Assembly: GCA_002307115.1 (NCBI GenBank)
Contig: DBTP01000125.1
Span: forward strand, 1-22,366
Origin: Fibrobacter sp. UBA1313
Lineage (GTDB): Bacteria > Fibrobacterota > Fibrobacteria > Fibrobacterales > Fibrobacteraceae
Length of the DNA: 22,366 nt
Direction of reading: 5' to 3'
Positions 14,383-22,333 of this stretch are shown here, one piece after another. The notes under the pieces were generated by a model that worked only from the letters and a program-made list of their open reading frames with translations, did no database searches and had not been told where the DNA came from. Within the stretch, counting starts at the first letter, position 1. Every line of letters starts with the position of its first letter. Made by a program: the position numbers and the translations under genes.

Positions 14383-15975
14383 TTGAACATGAATGGCAAG
14401 GGAAAGCTCCTTCTGCTTTTGCATGCGCATCTCCCGTTTGTGCGCAATCCGGATTACGACCGATTTTTGGAAGAAAATTGGTTGTTTGAAGCGCTTTCCG
14501 AAACTTATTTGCCTTTGGTGCAGACGCTTTCTCGACTTGCCGAAAAGGGAATTCCCGGGACGCTTAATTTAAGTGTTTCTGCTCCGCTTTTGCATATGCT
14601 TGCGGATTCATTGCTTTTGGAACGTTATACGCGGCATTTACAAGAACAGTTGGCTCTTTCCGAAAAAGAGTTGGTTCGTTTAGCGAACGATTCGGAACTC
14701 CTCGAAATAGCTCGTTTCTATCATACAAGACAATTAGAATTGATTGATACTTGGGATCATCGCTGTGGGCGTGATGTTCTCGCGACTTTTCGTTCTTTGG
14801 AATCTCGGGGCAAACTTACGCTTTTAACGTGTGTGGGGACTCATCCTTTTTTACCCGCCTATCAATCGGATTTGGGTTCCATTCGTTTCCAGTTAGCACT
14901 GACGGTTAAAGCTTTTGAAACTGCGTTTCACAAAAAGCCCAAGGGACTTTGGCTCCCGGAATGTGGCTATTTTGATGGCTTGGATGCTTTACTTGCTGAG
15001 TTTGGCTTTGAGTATTTCTTTTTGGAAACGCATGGCGTTTTACTGGCGACACCTCCGCCTCGTTATGGTGTCTTTTCGCCTATGAGGACCCCTGCGGGGC
15101 TTTGCTGCATGGGACGGGAACAGAGTAGCTCTGTAGAAGTGTGGAGCCGCACTCATGGCTATCCGGGGCACCCTGATTATCGAGAATTTTTTAGAGATAT
15201 TAGTAAAGAACTTGGCAAAGATTACTTGGGTGAGTATTTCTTTGCGGGTGACACCCCCATAGATACGGGGTTCAAATATTATCGCATTACGGGTGGCGAA
15301 AATAAGGCGATTTATCGTCCGTGGCAAGCGATGCTTTTGGCTCGTGAGCATGCACGATTATTTATTGCGAATAGGGAAGCCACCATTCTGTCGCTTGCTC
15401 CCCAGATGGATTCACAGAAACCTTCGATCCTTTGTCCTTATGATGCGGAACTTTTTGGCCATTGGTGGTTTGAAGGACCTCAATTTATAGAAGGCCTATT
15501 TGAAAGAGCGGCGGCTTCTCATTCCCTAGAGATGGCTTCTACAGAAGGAATGCAACCGGATAGCGGCGATATTGAAAAGCACCATCCGATCTTCTCTTCA
15601 TGGGGCGAGGGCGGTTTTGGATCGGTTTGGATCAATAGTGAAGTGGATTGGATTTATCCCTTATGCTATAAGATGCTCGCTTGCTTTCGGGAGTGTAGTG
15701 CGGTGAAGCCCGTGTCCAAAATGCAAAAACGAATTCTTGCCCAGATGGCACGAGAAATTGCCCTTTTCCAAGCTTCGGATTGGGCTTTTATGATTCATAA
15801 TCATTCTGCGGAAGATTTTGCAAAAAGTCAACTGCACGAATATTTTGAAAAGTTCACGCGCTTATACGAAATGTTCTCAACAGGCTCTGCAACGGATCTA
15901 GACTTCCTTTCTAAAATCGAAGCCAAAGACAACATTTTCCCTTGGATGAACGAGTCGTTTTATCATTTTTTGTAG
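14383..15975 (+). CDS. GH57 1,4-alpha-glucan branching enzyme (DUF1957-type)
   Basis: A 530-residue cytoplasmic glycoside hydrolase family 57 protein. GH57 branching enzymes cut alpha-1,4 glucan and rejoin it as alpha-1,6 branches in glycogen. The five family regions are present: HAHLPF (14-19), the region around GTHPFLP (152-158), GLWLPECGY with nucleophile Glu193, PYDAELFGHWWFEGP with acid/base Asp354, and SSWGEGGFGSVW then EVDWIYP (405-426). The C-terminal helical DUF1957 domain contains SDWAFMIHNHSAEDFA. Length fits the class. The start is probably TTG at 14383, since GGAG lies eight bases upstream; an ATG at 14389 has a 14-base gap. It ends the unit that begins at 10601. Confidence 0.93.
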   Translation: MNMNGKGKLLLLLHAHLPFVRNPDYDRFLEENWLFEALSETYLPLVQTLSRLAEKGIPGTLNLSVSAPLLHMLADSLLLERYTRHLQEQLALSEKELVRLANDSELLEIARFYHTRQLELIDTWDHRCGRDVLATFRSLESRGKLTLLTCVGTHPFLPAYQSDLGSIRFQLALTVKAFETAFHKKPKGLWLPECGYFDGLDALLAEFGFEYFFLETHGVLLATPPPRYGVFSPMRTPAGLCCMGREQSSSVEVWSRTHGYPGHPDYREFFRDISKELGKDYLGEYFFAGDTPIDTGFKYYRITGGENKAIYRPWQAMLLAREHARLFIANREATILSLAPQMDSQKPSILCPYDAELFGHWWFEGPQFIEGLFERAAASHSLEMASTEGMQPDSGDIEKHHPIFSSWGEGGFGSVWINSEVDWIYPLCYKMLACFRECSAVKPVSKMQKRILAQMAREIALFQASDWAFMIHNHSAEDFAKSQLHEYFEKFTRLYEMFSTGSATDLDFLSKIEAKDNIFPWMNESFYHFL

Positions 15976-16013
15976 CACCTTGATCCCTATTTTTTAGGCG
16001 TTTCCAAGGTGCT
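15974..16013. terminator. Hairpin between convergent genes (weak terminator)
   Basis: AGCACCTTG (15974-15982) pairs perfectly with CAAGGTGCT (16005-16013) over a 22-base loop. It begins inside the GH57 stop codon and lies between two convergent genes. Only TTCT follows, so termination is plausible but not strong. Confidence 0.55.
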
Positions 16014-16026
16014 TCTAAACAGAGAG

Positions 16027-16632
16027 TTAAAATTGCAAGGCGAGAGAGGCACCCGCGCGTTGATGATTCAAGTCAATTTGAGGAATCAGTTTGAGTTCCA
16101 TTTGTGATAATGGCGCATTTTGCGAACGGCTTTGATATTGGTTTAATCTGTTTTGTTCGCGTAGAGCTCTGTGTGACTTGCTTCTCCCAATAATTTTGAG
16201 AGTGACACCTGTTCCGATACCTGCGACACCCACAAGAGTGGTTACATAGCCAAAGGCGAATAATCCAACCCCGTTTCCTTCTGCGGTACAGGTTGTGCCG
16301 CCGTAACCGTTGTCGTTACAAGTTTCGTCAAGGTCTCCTGCTCCGGCGATCATCGCAACGATGCCAAGAGTGGTAAGACCGATACCCCCGAACAAGAAGA
16401 AGCTCCCTTTGGAACGAAATGAGGCAGCACTTGCGTTATAACGATTGATATGTTGCTGGTAAATGGCGGTGCTATCTTCTGCAGCAGGCGCGTAATAATA
16501 AACAACCACTGGCTGTTTAGGCTGTGCTTCAGTTGTTTGCACAGGGGCCACTGTAGTTGGGGCTCCCTCAGTTTGAGCTAAAGCAAACGAGGTGAACGTA
16601 AGGGCACAAAGCGTCAAAAAAAAGAATCTCAT
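16027..16632 (-). CDS. Small exported/membrane protein of unknown function
   Basis: A 201-residue protein. A signal peptide (MRFFFLTLCALTFTSFALAQ, cut after ALA) is followed by a Thr/Pro/Gln-rich stretch and YYYAPAAEDS, then a helical segment (YQQHINRYNASAASFRSKG) that leads into two hydrophobic helices (about 76-97 and 124-147). A short loop between them holds the Cys pair DETCNDNGYGGTTC, possibly a disulfide. After the second helix comes a basic, Gln/Arg-rich tail. The Tyr-rich helix before paired transmembrane segments resembles small Fibrobacter membrane proteins I cannot name. GAGGAGC precedes the ATG. Transcription is probably from an extended -10 promoter at 16671-16699. Confidence 0.78.
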   Translation of the reverse strand: MRFFFLTLCALTFTSFALAQTEGAPTTVAPVQTTEAQPKQPVVVYYYAPAAEDSTAIYQQHINRYNASAASFRSKGSFFLFGGIGLTTLGIVAMIAGAGDLDETCNDNGYGGTTCTAEGNGVGLFAFGYVTTLVGVAGIGTGVTLKIIGRSKSHRALREQNRLNQYQSRSQNAPLSQMELKLIPQIDLNHQRAGASLALQF

Positions 16633-16663
16633 AAAGCTCCTCTGATGATTAATAATAAAAATG

Positions 16664-16696
16664 ACCCTAAATTATAGCAATCATTTTGTTTAGGGT
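16664..16696. promoter_or_regulatory. Inverted repeat bracketing the promoter (operator or terminator)
   Basis: ACCCTAAA (16664-16671) and TTTAGGGT (16689-16696) are perfect 8-bp arms 17 bases apart. One arm overlaps the -35, the other the end of the -10. On the minus strand the repeat is followed by CATTTTTATT, so it could also act as the nadB terminator. Confidence 0.5.
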
Positions 16697-16699
16697 AAA
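16671..16699 (-). promoter_or_regulatory. Extended -10 promoter of the small membrane protein gene
   Basis: On the minus strand TGCTATAAT (plus-strand ATTATA at 16671-16676) is a perfect -10 with a TGn extension. TTTACC (plus-strand GGTAAA, 16694-16699) lies 17 bases upstream. Transcription would begin near 16664, about 30 bases before the start codon. Confidence 0.65.
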
Positions 16700-16735
16700 T
16701 ATTTGTCTTACTAGAGGTTGGAGAAATGCGTGAAT

Positions 16736-18325
16736 TTATTTTGAATCTTTACAAAGATAAATGCTATGATGCTTGGTATTCTTGATCATTTGGGGGTAAT
16801 CTGTGATATACTGAAGTCCACGAGATTCTTTGCGCAATAAGGCACTTTGAATCACAAGATTTGAATTTTGAACCGCATTACGAAATTCCAAAAGAGCCAA
16901 GTTTTTGGCTCCTTTGACTTTCATTGCCGCATCAACTTCTATGAGAAATTCTTGAATTTTTTCAAGTCCCATGGTGAGACCTTGTACGGAGCGGATGATG
17001 CCGCATTTTTCCCACATGATCTTTTGAAGGGCAAGACGGCGTCTTTTCCAATGAGCTCCGTCAGAAATAATCACATTTTCCAGTTTTATTTTTCGAGGGC
17101 GGAAAGAAGTTTTTAGAATATCAGATTTCTGTATATTTTCGACAGCGCGAAGCGCAAATACAACGCTTTCCAAAAGGGAATTAGAGGCGAGGCGATTCGC
17201 CCCATGCACCCCTGTGGCTGCGACTTCACCGCAAGCATAGAGCCCTGGAATTTCGGTGCGGGACCAAGAATCAACGAGTACACCCCCACACATATAGTGC
17301 GCTGCTGGAACCACAGGAATCCATTGCTTTGTCATATCTGTACCCACTTCCATACATTTGGCATAAATATTGGGAAAATGAGTACGAATGTCCTTAGACG
17401 AGCGAGCCGTGAGATCGAGGTACATAAAGTCTTTGCCAGTGCGCTCCATTTCAAAATGAATCGCGCGAGCAACAATGTCACGTGGGGCGAGGGAACGGAG
17501 AGGATGGACCCCATTCATGAATTCTTCCCCTTCGTGGTTTTTTAAGATACCCCCAAATCCGCGAACGGCTTCTGAAATAAGGAACGTCTTTTTGAGCTGC
17601 GGGGCATAAAGGGAGGTCGGGTGAAATTGCATGAATTCTACGTCTTGTAGCGCAGCCCCCGCGCGGGCGGCAATAGCCATTCCTTCTCCGCATGCATCAG
17701 GCGGGTTCGTCGTGTGGAGCCAGAGACGGCCTGCGCCACCGGTGGCAAGAATGATCGCTTTGGCATAAATAGCCTCAACGGTCCCTGTTTTTTGATGGAT
17801 GACTTTTGCTCCAACGCAACGTTTTTTATTGCTGGTACCTTCGATGATGACATCTTCCACAATGCAGTTTTCTAAGAAGTGAATGCTTTTGGTCTTGTGT
17901 AACTGGACCAGAAGCGCACGCATCATTTCTTTGCCAGTAAGGTCTGCCGCATGAAGAATTCGTTTTTGACTGTGCCCCCCTTCTAAATGGAGGTCAAAAT
18001 GAATGTTCGTGTCGATCGATTCGGCCGGGGTAAATTGAACCCCCCATTTCACAAGCTGATCAATTGTTGCTGGGCCTTGTTCTGTAAGAATTTTGACGGT
18101 TTCTTGTTTGCAAAGGCCTGCTCCCGCTTCTAGGGTATCCGCGATGTGCAATTTGAAAGAGTCTGAGGGAGCGGTGACGGTCGCAATGCCACCTTGGGCA
18201 TAATTAGAAGATCCGTCTGGACGGGAGCCTTTCGTTAATATAAGTACGGAAAGACCGTTTTCTGCTGCATGAAGTGCCGCACTAAGGCCGGAAACACCAG
18301 CACCGAGGATTAAAATATCGTACAA
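16736..18325 (-). CDS. nadB: L-aspartate oxidase
   Basis: NadB oxidises L-aspartate to iminoaspartate, the first step of de novo NAD synthesis; fumarate can replace oxygen as acceptor, which suits an anaerobe. The protein has 529 residues, normal length. The FAD-binding motif GAGVSGLSAALHAAE starts at residue 8. SSNYAQGGIATV, the active-site EFMQFHPTSL, RGFGGIL, LAPRDIVARAI, PAAHYMCGGV and YACGEVAATGVHGANRLASN follow in the usual order. The C-terminal helical domain is present. The start codon is TTG (plus-strand CAA at 18323-18325), with AGAGG about seven bases upstream; no ATG gives the correct N-terminus MYDILILGAG. It is divergent from ppiD and shares a 190-base upstream region with repeats. 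NadA and NadC are not in the window. Confidence 0.96.
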   Translation of the reverse strand: MYDILILGAGVSGLSAALHAAENGLSVLILTKGSRPDGSSNYAQGGIATVTAPSDSFKLHIADTLEAGAGLCKQETVKILTEQGPATIDQLVKWGVQFTPAESIDTNIHFDLHLEGGHSQKRILHAADLTGKEMMRALLVQLHKTKSIHFLENCIVEDVIIEGTSNKKRCVGAKVIHQKTGTVEAIYAKAIILATGGAGRLWLHTTNPPDACGEGMAIAARAGAALQDVEFMQFHPTSLYAPQLKKTFLISEAVRGFGGILKNHEGEEFMNGVHPLRSLAPRDIVARAIHFEMERTGKDFMYLDLTARSSKDIRTHFPNIYAKCMEVGTDMTKQWIPVVPAAHYMCGGVLVDSWSRTEIPGLYACGEVAATGVHGANRLASNSLLESVVFALRAVENIQKSDILKTSFRPRKIKLENVIISDGAHWKRRRLALQKIMWEKCGIIRSVQGLTMGLEKIQEFLIEVDAAMKVKGAKNLALLEFRNAVQNSNLVIQSALLRKESRGLQYITDYPQMIKNTKHHSIYLCKDSK

Positions 18326-18376
18326 AGAAAGCCTCTGGAATAATTTTTTAAGGCTTTTCCCATGATAGAAAAAATC

Positions 18377-18443
18377 ACTAGGAACGGCTAGATAAAGAAA
18401 ATCACCCTAGTTATTAGCCCTAGTTTGTGAAATCCTTGATTTC
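18377..18443. promoter_or_regulatory. Repeats in the nadB/ppiD divergent region (operator candidates)
   Basis: CCCTAGTT occurs at 18405-18412 and 18418-18425, a direct repeat with a 13-base period; ACTAGG at 18377-18382 is in inverse orientation to it. GAAATC-CTT-GATTTC at 18429-18443 is a 15-base inverted repeat. Such clusters between divergent genes are often regulator sites, but no protein can be assigned. Confidence 0.35.
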
Positions 18444-18515
18444 TCAAATTAAAAAGGGTGGGGGACCATATTTTTTTGTTAAATTTGGCGAGTCAATTTT
18501 TATGGAGTTTCCTCT

Positions 18516-20492
18516 ATGCTGACTTGGATTAACGAAAACGCTAAATGGGTTATTGCCATCTTTGCTGTAGGCATTATGTTGGGCCTTCTTGCTATGGATC
18601 GTACCCCGGCACAAAATCACCAGTATCCGATTGGGCGTGTAGATGGGGAGCCTATCTCTTATGCTGAATATGATGTGCGTGTAAAGAAAATCGTGGAAAA
18701 TCGTTATAAAGATACGCATCTTGAAGACGAACAATACATGAAGCTTCGCAATGATGTTTTCCGCTCCTTTGTACAGCAAGCGTTACTCAAGAAACGTATT
18801 GAAGAGAATGGGTTGGTGGCATCTGTTGCTGAAATGAAAGCAGAGCTTCGCAATAATTCGGATGCCGTTCGCAATATGGTGGGCCAGGAAGCACAACAGC
18901 GTCTCTATTCGATCCAATCTTCCGCAACGAGTAAAGAAGACGCCAACGCTCGTATTCAAGCTTACATTTCTACCTTGCCTCAGTTCCTCGTAGATTCCAA
19001 TTTCAACAAGGACGCTTACGACCGCTGGTTGGATACTCCTGAAGCTTACGAATGGGTGGCGATGGCAAACTATGAAAAAGACCTCGAGACGATGTCCATT
19101 CCTGCAAAACAATTGCAAATGTTTGTCTCTGCAAACGTGCACCCAACGACTCTTGAAGCTCAATGGAGTGTTGAGAAGCGTTTGACTGAGCACGAACTGG
19201 AAGTGGCTGTTGTTTCGGGTGACGATTTTCAAGCTCCTGCAGAGTCTGTGGATAGCTTGACCGTGAATGCTTATTTTGCGGCAAACCCGGATAGCTTTTT
19301 TGTGGAGAAAGATTTGGCGAAGTTGCAATATGCGGTTCTCCCAGTGGTTGCCACTGCAAATGATGATGCGAAAGTTCGCGAGTATGCGATGACGCTTTAT
19401 TTCCAATTGAAGGATACTACTTCGGTTGCCAACTTTGATGAAATGGCTCGTGTGGCTTCTGAGGATTTGACCACTGCCGCTGAAGGGGGTGTTTTGGGTG
19501 ACTATACCGCTCGTGGCGCCTGGGTGAAGGAATTTGAAGATGTGGCTTTTGCTTTGGATTCAGGGGCTATTTCTGAACCAGTACGTACAAAGTTCGGTTA
19601 CCATATCATCCAGTCTCATGGAAAAATTATTGATTCCACCGGCACCGAGAAGGTGAAAGTTTCCCATATTCTTCTCACGGTGACCGCTTCTTCTGAGACG
19701 GTTGATAGTTTGGAACAGATTTTGACTTCTATCAAGACCGCTGTTGAAAATGATAATGTCAAGTTTGAAGATGCTGCTAAAGCGAAGCATGTTCCTGTTC
19801 GTTCAAGTGATTGGATTGGCCGTGGTGATATGATTCCTGAACTTGGATTTTTGAATGGCCTTTCCGCCTTCGCCTTCGTTAATAAAGAACGTCCAGATCT
19901 TTCTGATAGCAAGGTTTCCGCGGTTCTTAAGAATAAAGATTTTATTTTAGTCGCTACAAAGACTGACAGCCTTGTTGCGGGTTCTCGCAGTGTTGCGTCT
20001 TTCTTTAGTCAGATCAAGAACAGTTTGCTTGCGAAAAAATCTGCTGAGAATGCGGCTCATTATCTGAATTCCGTTGCAGATAAGGTAAAGTCAATTCCTT
20101 CTGTTGCTCCTCGGGACACCACAGACACCACGGCTGTCGCTGTTGCTGATTCGGGCGCAAATACAAGTATTGAAAAGGTTAAAGTGGAAACTATCACCGC
20201 TTCCTTTGATGGATATGTGCCAGGAATTGGTTACGCGAATCCAAAGCTTTACAATGTTTTGAAACAGAAAGTGGGTGAATGGGGTCCTGTGATCACAACG
20301 GATCGCGGTGCTGTGATGGTGAAGGTTATTTCAAAGAAAGTTCCTCTTGAATCTGCTGTAAAAGCCGCAGTTCAGGAAGAACTCGTGAACACATGGCGTT
20401 TTGGTTATACAACTGTGTTTAATGAATACATGTCCGCTATGGAAAATTCAGCAAAAGTGGAAAACAATATAGACCTTTACTTTAAGGATTGA
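18516..20492 (+). CDS. ppiD: PpiD/SurA-like periplasmic peptidyl-prolyl isomerase (chaperone)
   Basis: A 658-residue envelope protein. The short N-terminus MLTWINENAK and helix WVIAIFAVGIMLGLLAM (11-27) anchor it in the inner membrane; the rest is periplasmic. A SurA/PpiD N-terminal chaperone domain spans about 36-240 (GRVDGEPISYAEYDVRV, RSFVQQALLKKRIEENGL). A parvulin-like core at about 268-370 has FDEMARVASED, GGVLGDYTARG, VKEFEDVAFALDSGAISEPV and FGYHIIQ. A second, diverged parvulin-like domain begins KVSHILLTV (382-390) but lacks the G-G-x-L-G part. A C-terminal region follows with a Thr/Asp-rich linker near 535-550. It likely helps fold outer-membrane and secreted proteins. GGAG lies eight bases before ATG. 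Transcribed away from nadB. Confidence 0.9.
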   Translation: MLTWINENAKWVIAIFAVGIMLGLLAMDRTPAQNHQYPIGRVDGEPISYAEYDVRVKKIVENRYKDTHLEDEQYMKLRNDVFRSFVQQALLKKRIEENGLVASVAEMKAELRNNSDAVRNMVGQEAQQRLYSIQSSATSKEDANARIQAYISTLPQFLVDSNFNKDAYDRWLDTPEAYEWVAMANYEKDLETMSIPAKQLQMFVSANVHPTTLEAQWSVEKRLTEHELEVAVVSGDDFQAPAESVDSLTVNAYFAANPDSFFVEKDLAKLQYAVLPVVATANDDAKVREYAMTLYFQLKDTTSVANFDEMARVASEDLTTAAEGGVLGDYTARGAWVKEFEDVAFALDSGAISEPVRTKFGYHIIQSHGKIIDSTGTEKVKVSHILLTVTASSETVDSLEQILTSIKTAVENDNVKFEDAAKAKHVPVRSSDWIGRGDMIPELGFLNGLSAFAFVNKERPDLSDSKVSAVLKNKDFILVATKTDSLVAGSRSVASFFSQIKNSLLAKKSAENAAHYLNSVADKVKSIPSVAPRDTTDTTAVAVADSGANTSIEKVKVETITASFDGYVPGIGYANPKLYNVLKQKVGEWGPVITTDRGAVMVKVISKKVPLESAVKAAVQEELVNTWRFGYTTVFNEYMSAMENSAKVENNIDLYFKD

Positions 20493-20519
20493 TTTTTCTA
20501 CTATTGGGCTCACCGGTTT

Positions 20520-20592
20520 GGCGTGTTCGTCTAGTGGTCCAGGACGCTGGCCTCTCACGCCGGTAACATGGGTTCGAGTCCCATACACGCTA
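20520..20592 (+). tRNA. tRNA-Glu (anticodon CTC)
   Basis: 73 bases that fold as a full cloverleaf. The acceptor stem is GGCGTGT with ACACGCT (first pair G-U), discriminator A. TC and a D arm beginning GTCTAG follow. The anticodon stem is CTGGC/GCCGG with loop CTCTCAC, anticodon CTC. GTAAC is the variable loop, and ATGGG-TTCGAGT-CCCAT is the T arm. The sequence closely resembles E. coli tRNA-Glu. CCA is not encoded. It lies 27 bases after ppiD. Confidence 0.96.
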
Positions 20593-20598
20593 TAAAAC

Positions 20599-20649
20599 AA
20601 AAGAAAACCCGTAGACCTTTATAAAATAAGGAACTGCGGGTTTTCTTTT
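20599..20649 (+). terminator. Strong terminator after ppiD and tRNA-Glu
   Basis: AAAAGAAAACCCGTAG (20599-20614) pairs with CTGCGGGTTTTCTTTT (20634-20649), 16 bp with one G-U, and is followed by more T. The loop contains a further CCTT/AAGG pair. It sits seven bases after the tRNA. Confidence 0.93.
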
Positions 20650-20738
20650 TGTTGACTTTTTTGAACTTTTCACAATTAAATTTGTGAAAATAGCATGAAA
20701 ATAGTGCTTTAAAAGTAGCGTGATCAATGAGATTAAAT

Positions 20739-21746
20739 TTATCGAATCACGAGAGATGCTAATGAGATTTCTAAGCTCATACGGCTTTCAAATTTTCCCA
20801 TTTTAATTTCATAATCGAGATCCCCGAGACGTTTGATCACACGGCAAAGAATAGGCTTGTTCCAGTTTCGTGCTTTGCGGGGCTCGTTCTGTTTAGTGCA
20901 AAAAAGCCATTCATTGACGCCTAATTTGGTGGCGATATCTTTGGGAGACATCCCATTATCTAGCATAGAACAAATATGGAGTAGACGCACGGAATAGGAC
21001 TGTAAGGCTGAAACTATGGCAACTCCATCGACATTGGAATCTAGGAGTTCTCTGAGTTTTTGTGTAAAAGCACGCGCATCGCGATTTCCGAAAGATTCTC
21101 GAATTTCAAAGGACGCAATTTCACGTTGTGGAACGACCATAAGTCGCGCTTGTTCTAACGTGATTTCCTTGCTCTCTCCCGCAAAAAGAATGATCTTCTG
21201 AAGTTCAGCATCAATGATCGATAAGTCAGTGCCGAGAGCGTTAGCGATGTATTCTACGGCCATTGGCTCTATGCGTTTGCCGAGATTCGTTTGTACGTGA
21301 GCGGTGATCCATTTGGGAATGTCCCATTCGCGGGGAGAGTCGTACTTCTCAATTTCCCCGACGGTCTTAAGTATTTTATAGAGTTCTCCGGTGCCTTTGC
21401 CGCCTTCTCCAGAATCTTTTTTGGTGGCCTTTGCCGCGAGCTTTTCAAACTCTAAAAGAAGTTTACAATCTGGTTTTGTCGAAAGCCAATGGGTGAGAGC
21501 GTCTATATCACCTGATTTGAGAGCTTCCCCTTTGCGCACCACAACGACTTGTTCCGATGCAAACATAGACATAGAATCACAGGCTTCCATCACCGCATCC
21601 GCGATAGAAGGGATACTCGTGTCTGTCGCAAAAAGAAATTTCCTTGCGAGAGGGTCGTTTTTTCTTTCGCCGAGCGTTTTCTCTAAGAACTGATCAATGC
21701 GCCGTTCTTTGGAAAAAAGGTCATCGCCGACGAGTGTGAGAATCAT
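20739..21746 (-). CDS. holA: DNA polymerase III delta subunit
   Basis: HolA is the part of the clamp loader that opens the sliding clamp. The protein has 335 residues, the usual length. The N-terminal half shows the family pattern: MILTLVGDDLFSKERRIDQF at the start (where others have L-x-G-x-E/D-x-x-L), ACDSMSMFASEQVVVVR (53-69), the helix with ADKLLLEF-like CKLLLEFEKLAAKATKK, then WITAHVQTNLGKRIEP and LGTDLSIIDAELQKIILFAG. The last third has the all-helical C-terminal domain (AFTQKLRELL, ALQSYSVRLLHICSML, RLGDLDYEIKMGKFESRMSLE). AGAGG lies 7 to 8 bases before ATG. It follows greA by 59 bases on the same strand, so the two may share a transcript. Confidence 0.92.
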   Translation of the reverse strand: MILTLVGDDLFSKERRIDQFLEKTLGERKNDPLARKFLFATDTSIPSIADAVMEACDSMSMFASEQVVVVRKGEALKSGDIDALTHWLSTKPDCKLLLEFEKLAAKATKKDSGEGGKGTGELYKILKTVGEIEKYDSPREWDIPKWITAHVQTNLGKRIEPMAVEYIANALGTDLSIIDAELQKIILFAGESKEITLEQARLMVVPQREIASFEIRESFGNRDARAFTQKLRELLDSNVDGVAIVSALQSYSVRLLHICSMLDNGMSPKDIATKLGVNEWLFCTKQNEPRKARNWNKPILCRVIKRLGDLDYEIKMGKFESRMSLEISLASLVIR

Positions 21747-21805
21747 GTGTTACCTCTGAACGCAACGCAATAAAAAAGCAAGAACAAGGACTGGGGGTAT
21801 GAGTT

Positions 21806-22273
21806 CTACTTGTAGTCTAGAACTTCAAACTGATTGATACCCTTAGGTGTCGTGACGTCGACTACCGTTCCACGGGACGTGCCCATGAGAGCTTTGCCAA
21901 TGGGGCTTGTAAAGCTGATTTTGCCGTTGGCGGGATCGACCCCTTCTGGAGATACTAATTGGTATTCCTGATGCTTACCCGTTTTCATATTTTTAACGGT
22001 GACCGTCGCTCCAAATTTGATGGTATCGGATTTTGCAGGATCATACTTGATGATTTTCGCGCGTGCGACCCGGTCTTCTAAAAAGCGGATTCGGTCTTCA
22101 ATTTCGCCTTGACGATCTTTTGCGGCGTGATATTCTGAATTTTCCTTCAGATCACCTTGTGCACGGGCCTCTGCAATCTCTTCGATGATATTGGGGCGGA
22201 GTACTTTTTTTAAATTATCCAACTCTTGGGTGAGTTGGGTGTAGGTCTCTTGTGTAACAGGTATACTATCCAT
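21806..22273 (-). CDS. greA: Transcription elongation factor GreA
   Basis: GreA enters the RNA polymerase secondary channel and stimulates cleavage of backtracked RNA. The protein has 155 residues, typical. An N-terminal coiled coil spans about 8-76, with the acidic tip in ARAQGDLKENSEYHAAKDRQ (Asp and Glu that coordinate the catalytic Mg). The C-terminal FKBP-like domain includes IKFGATVTVKNMKTG, YQLVSPEGVDPANGKIS, SPIGKALMGTSRGTVVDV. The start at 22273 has only a weak ribosome site. It is divergent from the fragment at 22334. Confidence 0.97.
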   Translation of the reverse strand: MDSIPVTQETYTQLTQELDNLKKVLRPNIIEEIAEARAQGDLKENSEYHAAKDRQGEIEDRIRFLEDRVARAKIIKYDPAKSDTIKFGATVTVKNMKTGKHQEYQLVSPEGVDPANGKISFTSPIGKALMGTSRGTVVDVTTPKGINQFEVLDYK

Positions 22274-22333
22274 ATTCTACAAGTTAAAAATTTTTTGATG
22301 CTCTGTGATTGTATTGGGCGCTTAGGAGATGAT

